From assembly GCF_028802875.1 (NCBI RefSeq), contig NZ_JARAMP010000002.1:186001-250000 (forward strand): 64,000 bases of DNA, given 5' to 3'. Source of the DNA: Seohaeicola sp024304985 (GTDB lineage: Bacteria > Pseudomonadota > Alphaproteobacteria > Rhodobacterales > Rhodobacteraceae). The first letter of the stretch is position 1. Every line of letters begins with the position of its first letter. The position numbers and the translations under genes were made by a program. Of this stretch, positions 23,652 to 32,629 are shown piece after piece. The notes under the pieces are model-generated. The model was not told the origin of the DNA, made no database searches, and saw only the letters and a program-made list of their open reading frames with translations.

Positions 23652-25058
23652 ATGAGCAAGGACGCAGTTCTCAAACTGATCAAGGACGAGGATGTCGAAT
23701 ACGTCGATATCCGCTTCACCGACCCGCGCGGCAGACTGCAGCACGTGACCGTTGTGGCCGATCTGGTCGACGAGGATTTTCTGGAAGAAGGCTTCATGTT
23801 CGACGGATCGTCGATTGCCGGCTGGAAATCGATCGAAGCCTCGGACATGAAACTGATGCCCGATACAGACAGCGTCTATATCGACCCCTTCTATGCGGAA
23901 AAGACCATCTGCATCCATTGCTCGGTTGTGGAACCCGACACGGGCGAATCCTATGACCGCGACCCGCGCGGCACCGCCGAGAAGGCAGAAGCCTATCTGA
24001 AAGCCAGCGGGATCGGCGACACCGCCTATTTCGGGCCTGAGGCTGAGTTCTTCCTTTTTGACGACGTGCGCTATTCGGTTTCGCCGAACAAAGTGTCCTT
24101 CTCGGTCGATGCGGATCATGCCGCATGGAACACCGACACCGAGTTCGAAATGGGGAACACCGGCCACCGTCCGGGCTACAAGGGCGGCTATTTCCCGGTC
24201 AACCCGGCCGATGACGGTCAGGACATCCGCTCGGAAATGCTGTCCACCATGAAGCGTATGGGCATGAAGGTCGACAAGCATCACCACGAAGTGGCGACCT
24301 CGCAGCACGAGCTTGGTCTGATCTTCGGTGGGCTGACCGAGCAGGCCGACAACATCCAGAAATACAAGTATGTCATCCATAACGTCGCGCTGGCCTATGG
24401 CCGTTCGGCCACCTTCATGCCGAAGCCGATCAAAGGCGACAACGGTTCGGGGATGCACGTGAACATGTCGATCTGGAAGGACGGCAAGCCGCTGTTCGCA
24501 GGCGACAAATATGCTGACCTCAGCCAGGAGGCGCTGTATTTCATCGGCGGAATCCTGAAGCATGCCAAGTCGCTGAACGCCTTCACCAACCCGACCACCA
24601 ACAGCTACAAGCGTCTGGTGCCCGGTTATGAAGCCCCCGTTCTGCGCGCCTATTCGGCCCGCAACCGCTCGGGTTGCGTGCGTATCCCGTGGACGGAAAG
24701 CCCCAAGGCAAAGCGCGTCGAAGCCCGTTTCCCCGATCCGGCGGCGAACCCCTATCTGGCTTTCTCGGCTCTGCTGATGGCTGGCCTTGACGGGATCAAG
24801 AACAAGATCGATCCGGGCGAAGCCATGGACAAGAACCTCTATGACCTGCCCGCGGAAGAGCTGGCCGGCATCCCCACCGTCTGCGGATCGCTCCGCGAGG
24901 CGCTGGAGGAGCTGCAGAAGGACATGGACTATCTGCTGGCCGGTGACGTGTTCACCAAAGACCAGATCATGGCCTATATCGGCCTGAAGATGGAAGAAGT
25001 CGAAGAGTACGACATGACCCCCCATCCGGTCGAGTTCAAGAACTACTACAGCTGCTAA
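23652..25058 (+). CDS. glnA: Glutamine synthetase type I
   Basis: This 468-residue enzyme makes glutamine from glutamate, ammonia and ATP. The beta-Grasp signature FDGSSIAGW, the ATP-binding region KPIKGDNGSGMHVNMS, the NRSGCVRIP motif and the adenylylation site Tyr397 (NLYDLPAEE) are all present, so it is a GSI-beta enzyme regulated by adenylylation through PII. It follows glnB in one operon and ends in an intrinsic terminator. Confidence 0.97.
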   Translation: MSKDAVLKLIKDEDVEYVDIRFTDPRGRLQHVTVVADLVDEDFLEEGFMFDGSSIAGWKSIEASDMKLMPDTDSVYIDPFYAEKTICIHCSVVEPDTGESYDRDPRGTAEKAEAYLKASGIGDTAYFGPEAEFFLFDDVRYSVSPNKVSFSVDADHAAWNTDTEFEMGNTGHRPGYKGGYFPVNPADDGQDIRSEMLSTMKRMGMKVDKHHHEVATSQHELGLIFGGLTEQADNIQKYKYVIHNVALAYGRSATFMPKPIKGDNGSGMHVNMSIWKDGKPLFAGDKYADLSQEALYFIGGILKHAKSLNAFTNPTTNSYKRLVPGYEAPVLRAYSARNRSGCVRIPWTESPKAKRVEARFPDPAANPYLAFSALLMAGLDGIKNKIDPGEAMDKNLYDLPAEELAGIPTVCGSLREALEELQKDMDYLLAGDVFTKDQIMAYIGLKMEEVEEYDMTPHPVEFKNYYSC

Positions 25059-25102
25059 GCCCGCCGACGACCGAGTCGCGGCGAAACCAGCCAAAGTCAT
25101 GA

Positions 25103-25128
25103 AAAGGGCGCCTTTCGGGGCGCCCTTT
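25103..25128 (+). terminator. Intrinsic terminator after glnA
   Basis: A 10-bp stem (AAAGGGCGCC and GGCGCCCTTT, loop TTTCGG) lies 44 bases after the glnA stop. The T stretch is short. Confidence 0.75.
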
Positions 25129-25274
25129 GTCGTTCTGGGCAGAACTGTGGCGGTCAAAGCGGTCAAAATCCGACTTTTTAACGCCATGCCCCAGGCTTGG
25201 CGGATTTGGAACAAAATATGCCCCATTTCCTTAACCATAAGTGACCGTCTGAATATCGCCACGCGGAGGCTGCC

Positions 25275-26336
25275 ATGCGTCTGGACAACACTCGGTGCAC
25301 TTCTGGATTGGTTTTTCTCGGTTCGAGACCTCTTGATCTTCCCTTTCTGGCCACCCGGCTTGAACGTGTGCTGAGCGCGCGCGGTTTCGACGTGGGAACG
25401 GCAGAGGTCATGTCCGAAGGTCATCTCAAGATGCACCTTGGCGAGTTCGAACTCCATATGACCGAGTTGCAGAACCCCGGACAGAACGGCCAGTCGGACG
25501 GGATGCAGGTGATGGACCTTGCGCTGAGCCATGGTCGCCAACCGCAGACGACATCTGATCTGAGTGTGGCCGATGCAACGTTGACCCTGACGGTCACGAT
25601 CATCAAGCTGCCCTCCGACCTGCCCAGCCTGCGCGAGGCCGAGCGGTCAACCGTCACGGCGCATTCCGCCCTTGCCCTTGCGACGCTGGAACTGGCGCAG
25701 GTGCTTGACCCCGATTTCGTGCAGTGGCTGCAACCCGACATGATGCTGCAAACCTCGTCCTTCCTGTCGGTGCTGGAGAAAGTCACGCCCCGGCGCGTGT
25801 CCGCCGCGGACCGTGGCACGACAGCGGAAGTGGCACGCCGCAGACGGCCCATCCCGGTCCTGCCCTTTTCGCAAACACAGGCCAACCGCGTGTCCCGGCT
25901 TTTCCCGGACATCGACGACACCTGCGAACGGCTGGACAGCCAGACACGTCTTGATCCTGTGGCCGCCACGACATCCGCACCGACCGAGGACAGCACCAGC
26001 CTGCCCTATCTGCGCGCGGTCTTTCGTCGCGAGGACGAGGCAGCCCATGTGACCGAGGAACCGACCACCACACTTCGCCCCGAAGAGCCCAGCACAACGT
26101 CGCGCCTTGCAACATGGGCCGTGTCACTTGCTGTCAGCCTGCTGTCGCTTCCAGTAGGGATCGCACTGATGGTGTATAACCTCATCCGGGGTGAGGATCT
26201 TCGGCTGGCGCTGACCGCGCTTGCACTGACCGGGCTTTTCACGGGTCTGACCACTTTGGGACTGGGCCAACAGGTCATCGCCACGATCAATGGTCTGCCC
26301 TTTGTCGGCGACATCCTGACCCGCCTGCCATTCTAG
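25275..26336 (+). CDS. Unrecognised 353-residue protein with C-terminal membrane helices
   Basis: This protein was not recognised. The N-terminal part (about residues 1-165) looks globular with alternating strands and helices, including the stretch LPFLATRLERVLSARGFDV. A long Thr/Arg/Pro-rich and probably disordered middle (about 170-280) follows, then two hydrophobic segments (about 283-310 and 320-340), so the protein is probably tail-anchored to the membrane. GGAGG lies six bases before the ATG. It stands alone between glnA and a lytic transglycosylase, with terminators on both sides. Confidence 0.7.
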   Translation: MRLDNTRCTSGLVFLGSRPLDLPFLATRLERVLSARGFDVGTAEVMSEGHLKMHLGEFELHMTELQNPGQNGQSDGMQVMDLALSHGRQPQTTSDLSVADATLTLTVTIIKLPSDLPSLREAERSTVTAHSALALATLELAQVLDPDFVQWLQPDMMLQTSSFLSVLEKVTPRRVSAADRGTTAEVARRRRPIPVLPFSQTQANRVSRLFPDIDDTCERLDSQTRLDPVAATTSAPTEDSTSLPYLRAVFRREDEAAHVTEEPTTTLRPEEPSTTSRLATWAVSLAVSLLSLPVGIALMVYNLIRGEDLRLALTALALTGLFTGLTTLGLGQQVIATINGLPFVGDILTRLPF

Positions 26337-26361
26337 GACAGCGCACACCCAGAAGGCAGGT

Positions 26362-26396
26362 CAAGCGCCCCAATTTGCCCGTCGGGGCGCTTGTTT
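26362..26396 (+). terminator. Probable terminator after the 353-residue protein
   Basis: A 10-bp stem (CAAGCGCCCC and GGGGCGCTTG, 12-base loop) is followed by TTT. It lies 25 bases after the stop. Confidence 0.65.
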
Positions 26397-26457
26397 CATT
26401 TGCGCCTGAGGCTGGCGCTGGGTATCATGTCGCCATATTCATGCAGGGTTCATTCAC

Positions 26458-27267
26458 ATGACGCGCTTTTCGCTTGGGATTTCCATTGGCTCACTTACCC
26501 TTTGCGGCCTTCTGGCAGGGCCTTTGGAGGCCGCGCAATGCGGCAACACCGCTGCGGGGTTCGAGGCATGGAAACGCGACTTTGCCCCGATCGCGGCCGC
26601 GTCAGGCGTCAAGGAGAGGGGCTTGGCGGCCCTTGCCGGCACCACCTACGCCACCCGCACCATCGCTGCGGACCGCAATCAGAAAAGTTTCGGCTTCACG
26701 CTGGAGCGTTTCATGGAGGTGCGCGGTGCCAGCACGATCGTGGCCCAAGGCAAGAAACGCAAAGCGCGCGATGCGGCCTTCTATGACGCGTTGGAGAGGC
26801 AATACGGTGTATCCGCAGGCGTGATCATCGCGATCCACGGGATGGAAACCGCCTTTGGCAGTTTCATGGGCGACAGCAATGTCCTGTCCGCCATTGCCAC
26901 GCTGGCCTATGACTGCCGTCGGTCGGCTTTCTTCACCGAACATACGATCGCCGCGCTGCAACTGGTGGATCGCGGCACGATTTCACCACAGGCGGTGGGG
27001 GCGAAACATGGGGAGCTGGGCCATACCCAGTTTCTGCCGGGCAATGTGCTGCGCTATGCGGTTGACGCCAATGGCGACGGGCGCATCGACATGAACAATA
27101 TCACCGACTCTTTGGCTTCGACGGCCAATTTCCTGCGCCAGAAAGGGTGGCAGCCCGGATTGGGCTATCAGGAGGGCGAGCCGAATTTTCGTGTGATTCA
27201 GGAATGGAACGCTGCGGGGGTCTATCAGAAGGCCATCGCCATCATGGCGCGGCAGATCGACGGCTAA
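26458..27267 (+). CDS. MltB-type lytic murein transglycosylase
   Basis: This 269-residue secreted enzyme cleaves peptidoglycan glycan strands (GH103, MltB-like). A signal peptide covers about residues 1-26 (ending GPLEAAQ). The catalytic Glu is E130 in AIHGMETAFGSFMG, followed by SALATLA-like and GELGHTQFLPG motifs and DANGDGRIDM. The protein is shorter than E. coli MltB and lacks a lipobox at the predicted cleavage site (AAQC is possible but weak). It stands alone, convergent with the DUF3445 gene, with only three bases between the stops. Confidence 0.9.
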   Translation: MTRFSLGISIGSLTLCGLLAGPLEAAQCGNTAAGFEAWKRDFAPIAAASGVKERGLAALAGTTYATRTIAADRNQKSFGFTLERFMEVRGASTIVAQGKKRKARDAAFYDALERQYGVSAGVIIAIHGMETAFGSFMGDSNVLSAIATLAYDCRRSAFFTEHTIAALQLVDRGTISPQAVGAKHGELGHTQFLPGNVLRYAVDANGDGRIDMNNITDSLASTANFLRQKGWQPGLGYQEGEPNFRVIQEWNAAGVYQKAIAIMARQIDG

Positions 27268-27270
27268 GCT

Positions 27271-28029
27271 TTAGGCGGCCGGCCACAACGCCCGCACGAT
27301 CGCGCGCTCCAGCACGCTGGTGTGAATGCCGAACACGACCGCGCCGGTCTTTGGCAAGCGCAGAAGGCTCTGACGTTCCGTGCGAAGGTAATTGGCGTCC
27401 TGCGCGCCCCGCTCTGGCCGTCGGTCAGCCTCGCTCCGGGGCTGATGCAGGGTCGGATCGACATACCAAAGCGCGTTGAACCGCCAGAGCGGGCGTCCCA
27501 CCTGCACCCCGTCGAAAAGACGCTGCACGCGGCGGGCCATGCTGTCGTCATAGCTGTCGACGGGCACATGGATGCCGGTCAGTGGTCGCATGAACTTTTC
27601 CGCCAGCGTCCAGCTTGCCGGGAAGCACAGGACAGCGGCTGTCAGGACATGTTCGTCACCGCGCTTTTCCATCAGGCACAGATCCTGCTGCACCAGATGG
27701 CCCAATGTGCCCATCGGATCGTTCCGGTCCAATATGACGCGCATGCCGTCGGGTCGCTGCACCTGCTGATCCGTCACAGCAAAATCGGCACGTGTCGCCA
27801 GCACATTCATAACGGCATCCAGCAATTCGAGAGCGGCAGGTCGCGCCTTCGCGTCCATGGCCAGAACCTTGTCACGCCGCTGCGCCAACAACTGCGCGCG
27901 GGTTTCCATCTGGGCGGCATAGGCCTCGTCGACGATGATCCAGTCGGCAGGATCCATCGGTGCGGTCCCCGGCAAAGGCCGGGGTGTGGTCGGGTCATAG
28001 CTGAGGCGGGTTTGAAGGATCGCGGTCAT
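27271..28029 (-). CDS. DUF3445 / heme-dependent oxidative N-demethylase family protein
   Basis: This 252-residue protein belongs to DUF3445, the heme-containing alpha subunit of heme-dependent oxidative N-demethylase (HODM). Family segments are VQQDLCLMEKRGDEHVL, AAVLCFPASWTLAEKFMRPL and GIHVPVDSYD, and near the end RQSLLRLPKTGAVVFGIHT. The start MTAILQTRLSYDP at 28029 fits the family; the frame remains open upstream. No electron-transfer or accompanying HODM subunit is next to it, so the substrate is unknown. Confidence 0.8.
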   Translation of the reverse strand: MTAILQTRLSYDPTTPRPLPGTAPMDPADWIIVDEAYAAQMETRAQLLAQRRDKVLAMDAKARPAALELLDAVMNVLATRADFAVTDQQVQRPDGMRVILDRNDPMGTLGHLVQQDLCLMEKRGDEHVLTAAVLCFPASWTLAEKFMRPLTGIHVPVDSYDDSMARRVQRLFDGVQVGRPLWRFNALWYVDPTLHQPRSEADRRPERGAQDANYLRTERQSLLRLPKTGAVVFGIHTSVLERAIVRALWPAA

Positions 28030-28210
28030 GATCCCGATTTGAGCCGGAAAACGACGCCTCTGCAAGGCACCTCGGACATGGGCGGCCGGAGCGGCCCGTC
28101 GTCCCGCCTGTCCATCGCGTAGCGTCACCTTGGCGTGAAGGCGATGACACATGGGTTGCGCCCATGCGTCCCCGCGCTCACTCTTGAACGAAGCACAAAG
28201 GACGCCGCAC

Positions 28211-29425
28211 ATGCCCAGCGAACACATCACTTTCAGCGGCCATGATGGCAGCCAATTGGCCGCGCGGCTGGACCTGCCCGAAGGGCCGCATCTGGCGACT
28301 GCGCTGTTTGCCCATTGCTTCACCTGTTCCAAGGACATCGCCGCCGCCCGCCGGATTTCGCAGCGTCTGGCCACGATGGGGCTGGCGGTTCTGCGCTTCG
28401 ACTTTACAGGGTTGGGCCATTCCGGCGGAGAGTTTTCCAATACGGGCTTCACCTCGAACGTTGCCGATATCCGCGCCGCGGCATCCTGGCTGGCGGATCA
28501 GGGCATGCCGCCAAGCCTGCTGGTGGGCCATTCGCTGGGTGGTGCGGCCATGCTCAAGGTCGCGCCCGAGATCAAGGGGATCAAGGCGGTCGCCACGCTG
28601 GGTGCCCCCTTCGATCCGGACCATGTGACCCATAACTTCCATGACTCGCTGGACCGTATCCGGGACGAGGGCGAGGCCGAGGTTGATCTGGGTGGACGCC
28701 CGTTCCGCATCACGCGGGCCTTTCTCGACGATGTGGAGGGAGCCTCCATCGCCCCCGAACTGGCCCGCTTGCGGGCCGCCCTTCTGTTGATGCACGCGCC
28801 TCGTGACGAAATCGTCGCCATCGACAATGCGACGCGTATCTTCATGGCGGCCAAACATCCGAAAAGTTTCGTCACGCTGGATGACGCGGATCATCTGATC
28901 AGCCGCGCCACGGATGCCGATTACGCAGCGGATGTGATCGCAACTTGGGCCAGTCGTTATCTGGACCTGCGTCCCCCCGCCCCGCCGCCCGGTGTGCCGG
29001 AAGGTATCGTCCGGGTCTCCGAAGCCGACCCCAACGGGTTTTTGCAGGATGTGACCGCCGGCCCGTATCATCATGCCCGCGCGGACGAGCCGCGGGCCTA
29101 TGGCGGCACCAATCGCGGCATGTCTCCTTATGGATTTATCGCCGCGGGTCTGGGGGCCTGCACCTCGATGACGATCCGCATGTATGCCAGACGCAAGGGC
29201 TGGCCTCTGGACCATGTGCGCGTGGATGTGTGCCATGACAAGATGCACGCGCAGGACGCCAAGGCCGGCTCGGGGGACAAGATCGACAGCTTTCGCCGCG
29301 AGATCCATCTGCAAGGAAACCTGACCGAGGATCAGCGCAGCCGGTTGATGGACATCGCTGAAAAATGCCCGGTTCATCGCACGCTGGAACGCACCAGCAA
29401 GATCGTCACGACGCTGGCCGGTTAG
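28211..29425 (+). CDS. Alpha/beta hydrolase - OsmC fusion protein
   Basis: This 404-residue protein fuses an N-terminal alpha/beta hydrolase (about residues 1-250) to a C-terminal OsmC-like domain (about 270-404). The hydrolase nucleophile is in VGHSLGGAAM, the catalytic His likely in DDADHLIS. The OsmC part has its two peroxidatic/resolving Cys residues in LGACTSMTIRMYA and KCPVHRTLE, suggesting reduction of organic hydroperoxides. AAAGGA precedes the ATG at 28211. The stop overlaps the stop of the convergent response regulator gene by four bases. Confidence 0.9.
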   Translation: MPSEHITFSGHDGSQLAARLDLPEGPHLATALFAHCFTCSKDIAAARRISQRLATMGLAVLRFDFTGLGHSGGEFSNTGFTSNVADIRAAASWLADQGMPPSLLVGHSLGGAAMLKVAPEIKGIKAVATLGAPFDPDHVTHNFHDSLDRIRDEGEAEVDLGGRPFRITRAFLDDVEGASIAPELARLRAALLLMHAPRDEIVAIDNATRIFMAAKHPKSFVTLDDADHLISRATDADYAADVIATWASRYLDLRPPAPPPGVPEGIVRVSEADPNGFLQDVTAGPYHHARADEPRAYGGTNRGMSPYGFIAAGLGACTSMTIRMYARRKGWPLDHVRVDVCHDKMHAQDAKAGSGDKIDSFRREIHLQGNLTEDQRSRLMDIAEKCPVHRTLERTSKIVTTLAG

Positions 29426-29820
29426 CCCTTCACATGTTCCTGATGGCCGATCCAGGCTTGCTCGATCTGGCCGCAGAGCTCCATCGGATCGAAGGGCTTG
29501 GTAATCACGGCAAGCGCGCCCTTGTCCAACATGTTCTGTGAAAAATTCTCTTCCGCCTTGGCAGTCACGAAAATCGCGGGGATATCCGCGAAACCCGGCA
29601 GGGATCGAAGCGCAGTCCAGGTTTCCATGCCATCCATGTCCGGCATCATGAAATCCAGAAGGAAAAGTTGCGGCTCACAACCCACCGCACCGTCCACAGC
29701 CTCCTGCCCGGAGGAGAATTGATCGACATGGAATCCGCCAACCATCTCCAAGGTGATCTTGATGATCATCCGGATGTCTTCGGCATCATCGACATGCAGG
29801 ATACGCTGCAGTTTTTCCAT
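29422..29820 (-). CDS. CheY-like single-domain response regulator
   Basis: This 132-residue protein is a stand-alone receiver domain. The acidic pair D11-D12, phosphoacceptor D56 in LLDFMMPDMDG, the FVTAK Thr and the TKPF Lys are all intact. There is no output domain, so it likely works in a phosphorelay or by protein contact. ATG at 29820 was chosen because AAGG lies at suitable distance; GTG at 29829 is an alternative. It lies 172 bases after the histidine kinase on the same strand. Confidence 0.9.
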   Translation of the reverse strand: MEKLQRILHVDDAEDIRMIIKITLEMVGGFHVDQFSSGQEAVDGAVGCEPQLFLLDFMMPDMDGMETWTALRSLPGFADIPAIFVTAKAEENFSQNMLDKGALAVITKPFDPMELCGQIEQAWIGHQEHVKG

Positions 29821-29992
29821 CTCTGTCACCTTTGTTCACCGCGAGATCGGATCAGGACCAAACCGATTACGCGAAACCGCACGCTCTGACCATCGCGGAC
29901 CGACACAGTCGGTCACATCAATCTTCAAATCAACCCGGCAATCGCCAGAAACGACGTTTCTGTCCCGGTCTCCTACCGCTCGTGTTCGGGCG

Positions 29993-31411
29993 TCACGCTG
30001 TTTTCCATCGACGTCCTTCCTCGGGCTGGGTTCCGGTGACCACGGGGGTATGCGGGACGATGTCGAACTCGATAAAGAAGGTCGTCCCATGTCCGAGTGT
30101 GCTTTCATAGTCGATCTGGCCATCATGGCGTTCGATGATCTTTTTCGAGATATTCATCCCAAGCCCCGTCCCGCCGACACGGCGCTGATCCGAGGAATCG
30201 ACCTGGCTGAAACGACCGAACACCCGTTCCTTGGCGTTCTCGGGAATTCCCACGCCCTTGTCCTTGACGTAGATCCGCACCCGGCCATCCACCCGCTTGA
30301 CCGAAATGTCCACAGTGCCGCCCTTGTGCGAGAACTTGGAGGCGTTCGAAATCAGGTTGGCCATCACCTGCGACAGCCGTCCCGCGTCGCCGTTGATGAA
30401 GATATCTTCATCCGCATGGGTAACTGACAGCGACACATCCATCTGCTCGGCATAGCCCCGGCTCAGGGTAACCGAATCATCCACCAGTTCGCGCACGTTC
30501 AGCATGTTGAAGCGGAAGGCCATCTCGCCGGCTTCGATCTTTTGAAGGTCCAGCAGATCGTTGATCAGATCGGCCAGGCGCTTGCTGTTCTTGGCCGCGA
30601 TACCAAGAACGGGTTGCATCTGATCGGGGACCGGCCCCATGACGCCACTGTTGACCAGATCAAGCGTGCCCTTGATCGACGTGAGCGGCGTGCGCAATTC
30701 GTGGCTGACTGTCGACAGAAACTGCGACTTGATCTCAAGCGCAGCCTTTGTCTTTTCGTGCTCCAGCGTGATTTCCTCGATCTGCGCCAGACCGCGCCGA
30801 TAGAGTTTGAGAAAGACGAACGAGCAATCGACGATGAAATACATCACGAAAGCCACCGTGAAGAACTGCAACCAGACGTCCGAGTCGATCGGCGGGTTCA
30901 GGCGGATAATGTCCCATGTCGCGATGAAGACGAAGGTCGCACCATAGACGCTGAGCCGCAGGAACAGCGCTGGCAGAAGCTGGTGGTTGTTCACTGCCGC
31001 GAACAACGACGCCGCAAACAGGAAAAACAACGGCGTGAAATGTCCGCCAGAGGTCTGCTGCAAGGTGATCAGAATCACGAACAGACTGATGGCGACGGCG
31101 CTGGCCACCGTATTGACCATCACCCACCACAGGAATTTGCGGGCCTTGGCGGGATCGTGGTCCGTCCACCGATTCACATTGCGTGCGAGGATGAGGTCCA
31201 GCACCTCGGTGAACAGCACGGCCGCATAGGACGAGAAGGATACAACGGGGCTGAAATAGAATGCGGCAAGCAAGGTGGCCGCCAGAAAGATCGCCTGACG
31301 TTGCCAGATCAGATTCTCGCTGACGTTGATGTAGTCCTTCAGCTGCCGTTCGAGCCGGTCGATCGGATACCAATCGTCCTTCTTGGGCAAGAATTGCTCG
31401 ACTATCGCCAT
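29993..31411 (-). CDS. Membrane histidine kinase
   Basis: This 472-residue protein has an N-terminal membrane domain with about six hydrophobic helices (about residues 38-205), a short coiled coil, then HisKA with H box FLSTVSHELRTPLTS (about residue 240), and HATPase_c with N box NLISNASKFSHKGG, DKGVGIP and GTGLGMNISKKI. There is no separate periplasmic sensor, so it may sense membrane or lipophilic signals. The likely partner is the downstream receiver gene. The luxI gene is upstream on the same strand. Confidence 0.9.
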   Translation of the reverse strand: MAIVEQFLPKKDDWYPIDRLERQLKDYINVSENLIWQRQAIFLAATLLAAFYFSPVVSFSSYAAVLFTEVLDLILARNVNRWTDHDPAKARKFLWWVMVNTVASAVAISLFVILITLQQTSGGHFTPLFFLFAASLFAAVNNHQLLPALFLRLSVYGATFVFIATWDIIRLNPPIDSDVWLQFFTVAFVMYFIVDCSFVFLKLYRRGLAQIEEITLEHEKTKAALEIKSQFLSTVSHELRTPLTSIKGTLDLVNSGVMGPVPDQMQPVLGIAAKNSKRLADLINDLLDLQKIEAGEMAFRFNMLNVRELVDDSVTLSRGYAEQMDVSLSVTHADEDIFINGDAGRLSQVMANLISNASKFSHKGGTVDISVKRVDGRVRIYVKDKGVGIPENAKERVFGRFSQVDSSDQRRVGGTGLGMNISKKIIERHDGQIDYESTLGHGTTFFIEFDIVPHTPVVTGTQPEEGRRWKTA

Positions 31412-31864
31412 GTCCTCACGGACCTCCGCATTTTCGACCGATCAAGGTTCGGTCCCTCACCTTTTCCCGAGAGTGGCCTCGGGGCGCAGCCAGTGCTCTA
31501 CCGAAGAACACTCACCACGCTGTCACATCGCTACACTTGAACCATACTCACCGGACCATTTCCCCGGGATATCTCCCGGTAGTCATCATCGGATTGGGCA
31601 TCCGCGAAAGCCTTGAATTGACACCCGCTCAGCCCGCTAAACTCTACCAGAGAGGATGAACATTCCGGATCGAAACCCTCAAACTCTTCCAAACAAGGAA
31701 TAATTGCGGAATATGACCACAAAAAGGCTGCCAAATGGTAATGTTCGCGCATTTCAGGCATGCCTGCACGACATCCCATCGGAATTGAGATGAATTGAAG
31801 GCAGCGCTTTCAATCCAAACAAGGCAGGATTCGAATGATCGCCACAAACGGGCAAATCGCCTGA
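31412..31864. other. AT-richer intergenic region between luxI and the kinase
   Basis: This stretch of about 450 bases is visibly lower in G+C than its neighbours. It holds one weak candidate ORF (31531-31761, minus) and otherwise no gene, repeat or clear terminator that I could support. Confidence 0.6.
31531..31761 (-). CDS. Doubtful small ORF downstream of luxI
   Basis: A 76-codon open frame (MPEMREHYHLAAFLWSYS...) runs on the same strand as luxI. The product would be acidic with several Cys and no recognised motif. Third codon positions are near balanced, unlike the strongly GC-biased core genes, so it is either foreign or not coding. No convincing ribosome binding site was seen. Confidence 0.25.
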   Translation of the reverse strand: MPEMREHYHLAAFLWSYSAIIPCLEEFEGFDPECSSSLVEFSGLSGCQFKAFADAQSDDDYREISRGNGPVSMVQV

Positions 31865-32629
31865 TCAGTTGACGTAGCGCGCCACTGTGAAAAGGGCGGC
31901 CTGGCTGACCGTGTCGTCGATCGAGAACTTCGGTCCGACAGGCACCGCGCTGAGGTCAAGGCGGCGCAACCAGCGCGACCAGACGGCTGGCACGATCCCG
32001 ATGACATGGGTTGCGCCATAGCTGCGGGCGGATTCGCTCAACTGCCCCATCAATGCGGCCTGCACGGCCAGACGGCGATGCGCCGGCACATCGGGGGACA
32101 CGAAGAGGCGCGAGGCCTCCCAGATCCGTGGATTGACGGGGGCCTCGAAGAACAGGACATCGGTGGGGATGCTTTCCAACATCCCCTTCTGCGCATCGCG
32201 CAGCATATAGGAATAGACGCCACAACGCGCCGTCGTCGGCGTCAGGCGGATCCCGGCGAGGATCTCGCCGAATTCGTGAACCACGATCCAGCGGCTGAGC
32301 GGCGTGTCATATTGGTCGAACTCCATCCCCTCGGCCTCGGGCAGGCTCCAGTGAAGCCGGTCGATGAAGGTCTTCTTGCGCGCCTTCAGGAGGCTGACGA
32401 ACAGATCGCCATATTGATGCAGGTTGGAGAATGACAGTGTGGTCGCCTTCACATGCCCCATCACCGCAGACACGGCTTCAGGGATGCGCGGCTTGACCGC
32501 AGGCAGATCGGGCAGCAGATCACGGAGACGCGAGCGCGAAACCTCTGGTTGTTCTCTGACAACAGGCGGAAGTTCTGGGAATACAGACCGAGCCAGTCCG
32601 ACTCCTGCTGCTTCTCTGCTATGTTTCAT
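31865..32629 (-). CDS. LuxI-type acyl-homoserine-lactone synthase
   Basis: This protein belongs to the autoinducer synthase family, which makes N-acyl-homoserine lactones from S-adenosylmethionine and acyl-ACP. All eight invariant LuxI residues are present at family spacing: R84, F88, W94, D105, D108, R128, E161 and R164. In the 254-residue reading there is a 56-residue N-terminal extension rich in Pro and Arg ahead of the usual start; ATG at 32461 would give a normal 198-residue LuxI but has no clear ribosome binding site. No LuxR gene is adjacent. The gene lies in an AT-richer stretch next to a kinase and a receiver protein. Confidence 0.88.
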   Translation of the reverse strand: MKHSREAAGVGLARSVFPELPPVVREQPEVSRSRLRDLLPDLPAVKPRIPEAVSAVMGHVKATTLSFSNLHQYGDLFVSLLKARKKTFIDRLHWSLPEAEGMEFDQYDTPLSRWIVVHEFGEILAGIRLTPTTARCGVYSYMLRDAQKGMLESIPTDVLFFEAPVNPRIWEASRLFVSPDVPAHRRLAVQAALMGQLSESARSYGATHVIGIVPAVWSRWLRRLDLSAVPVGPKFSIDDTVSQAALFTVARYVN

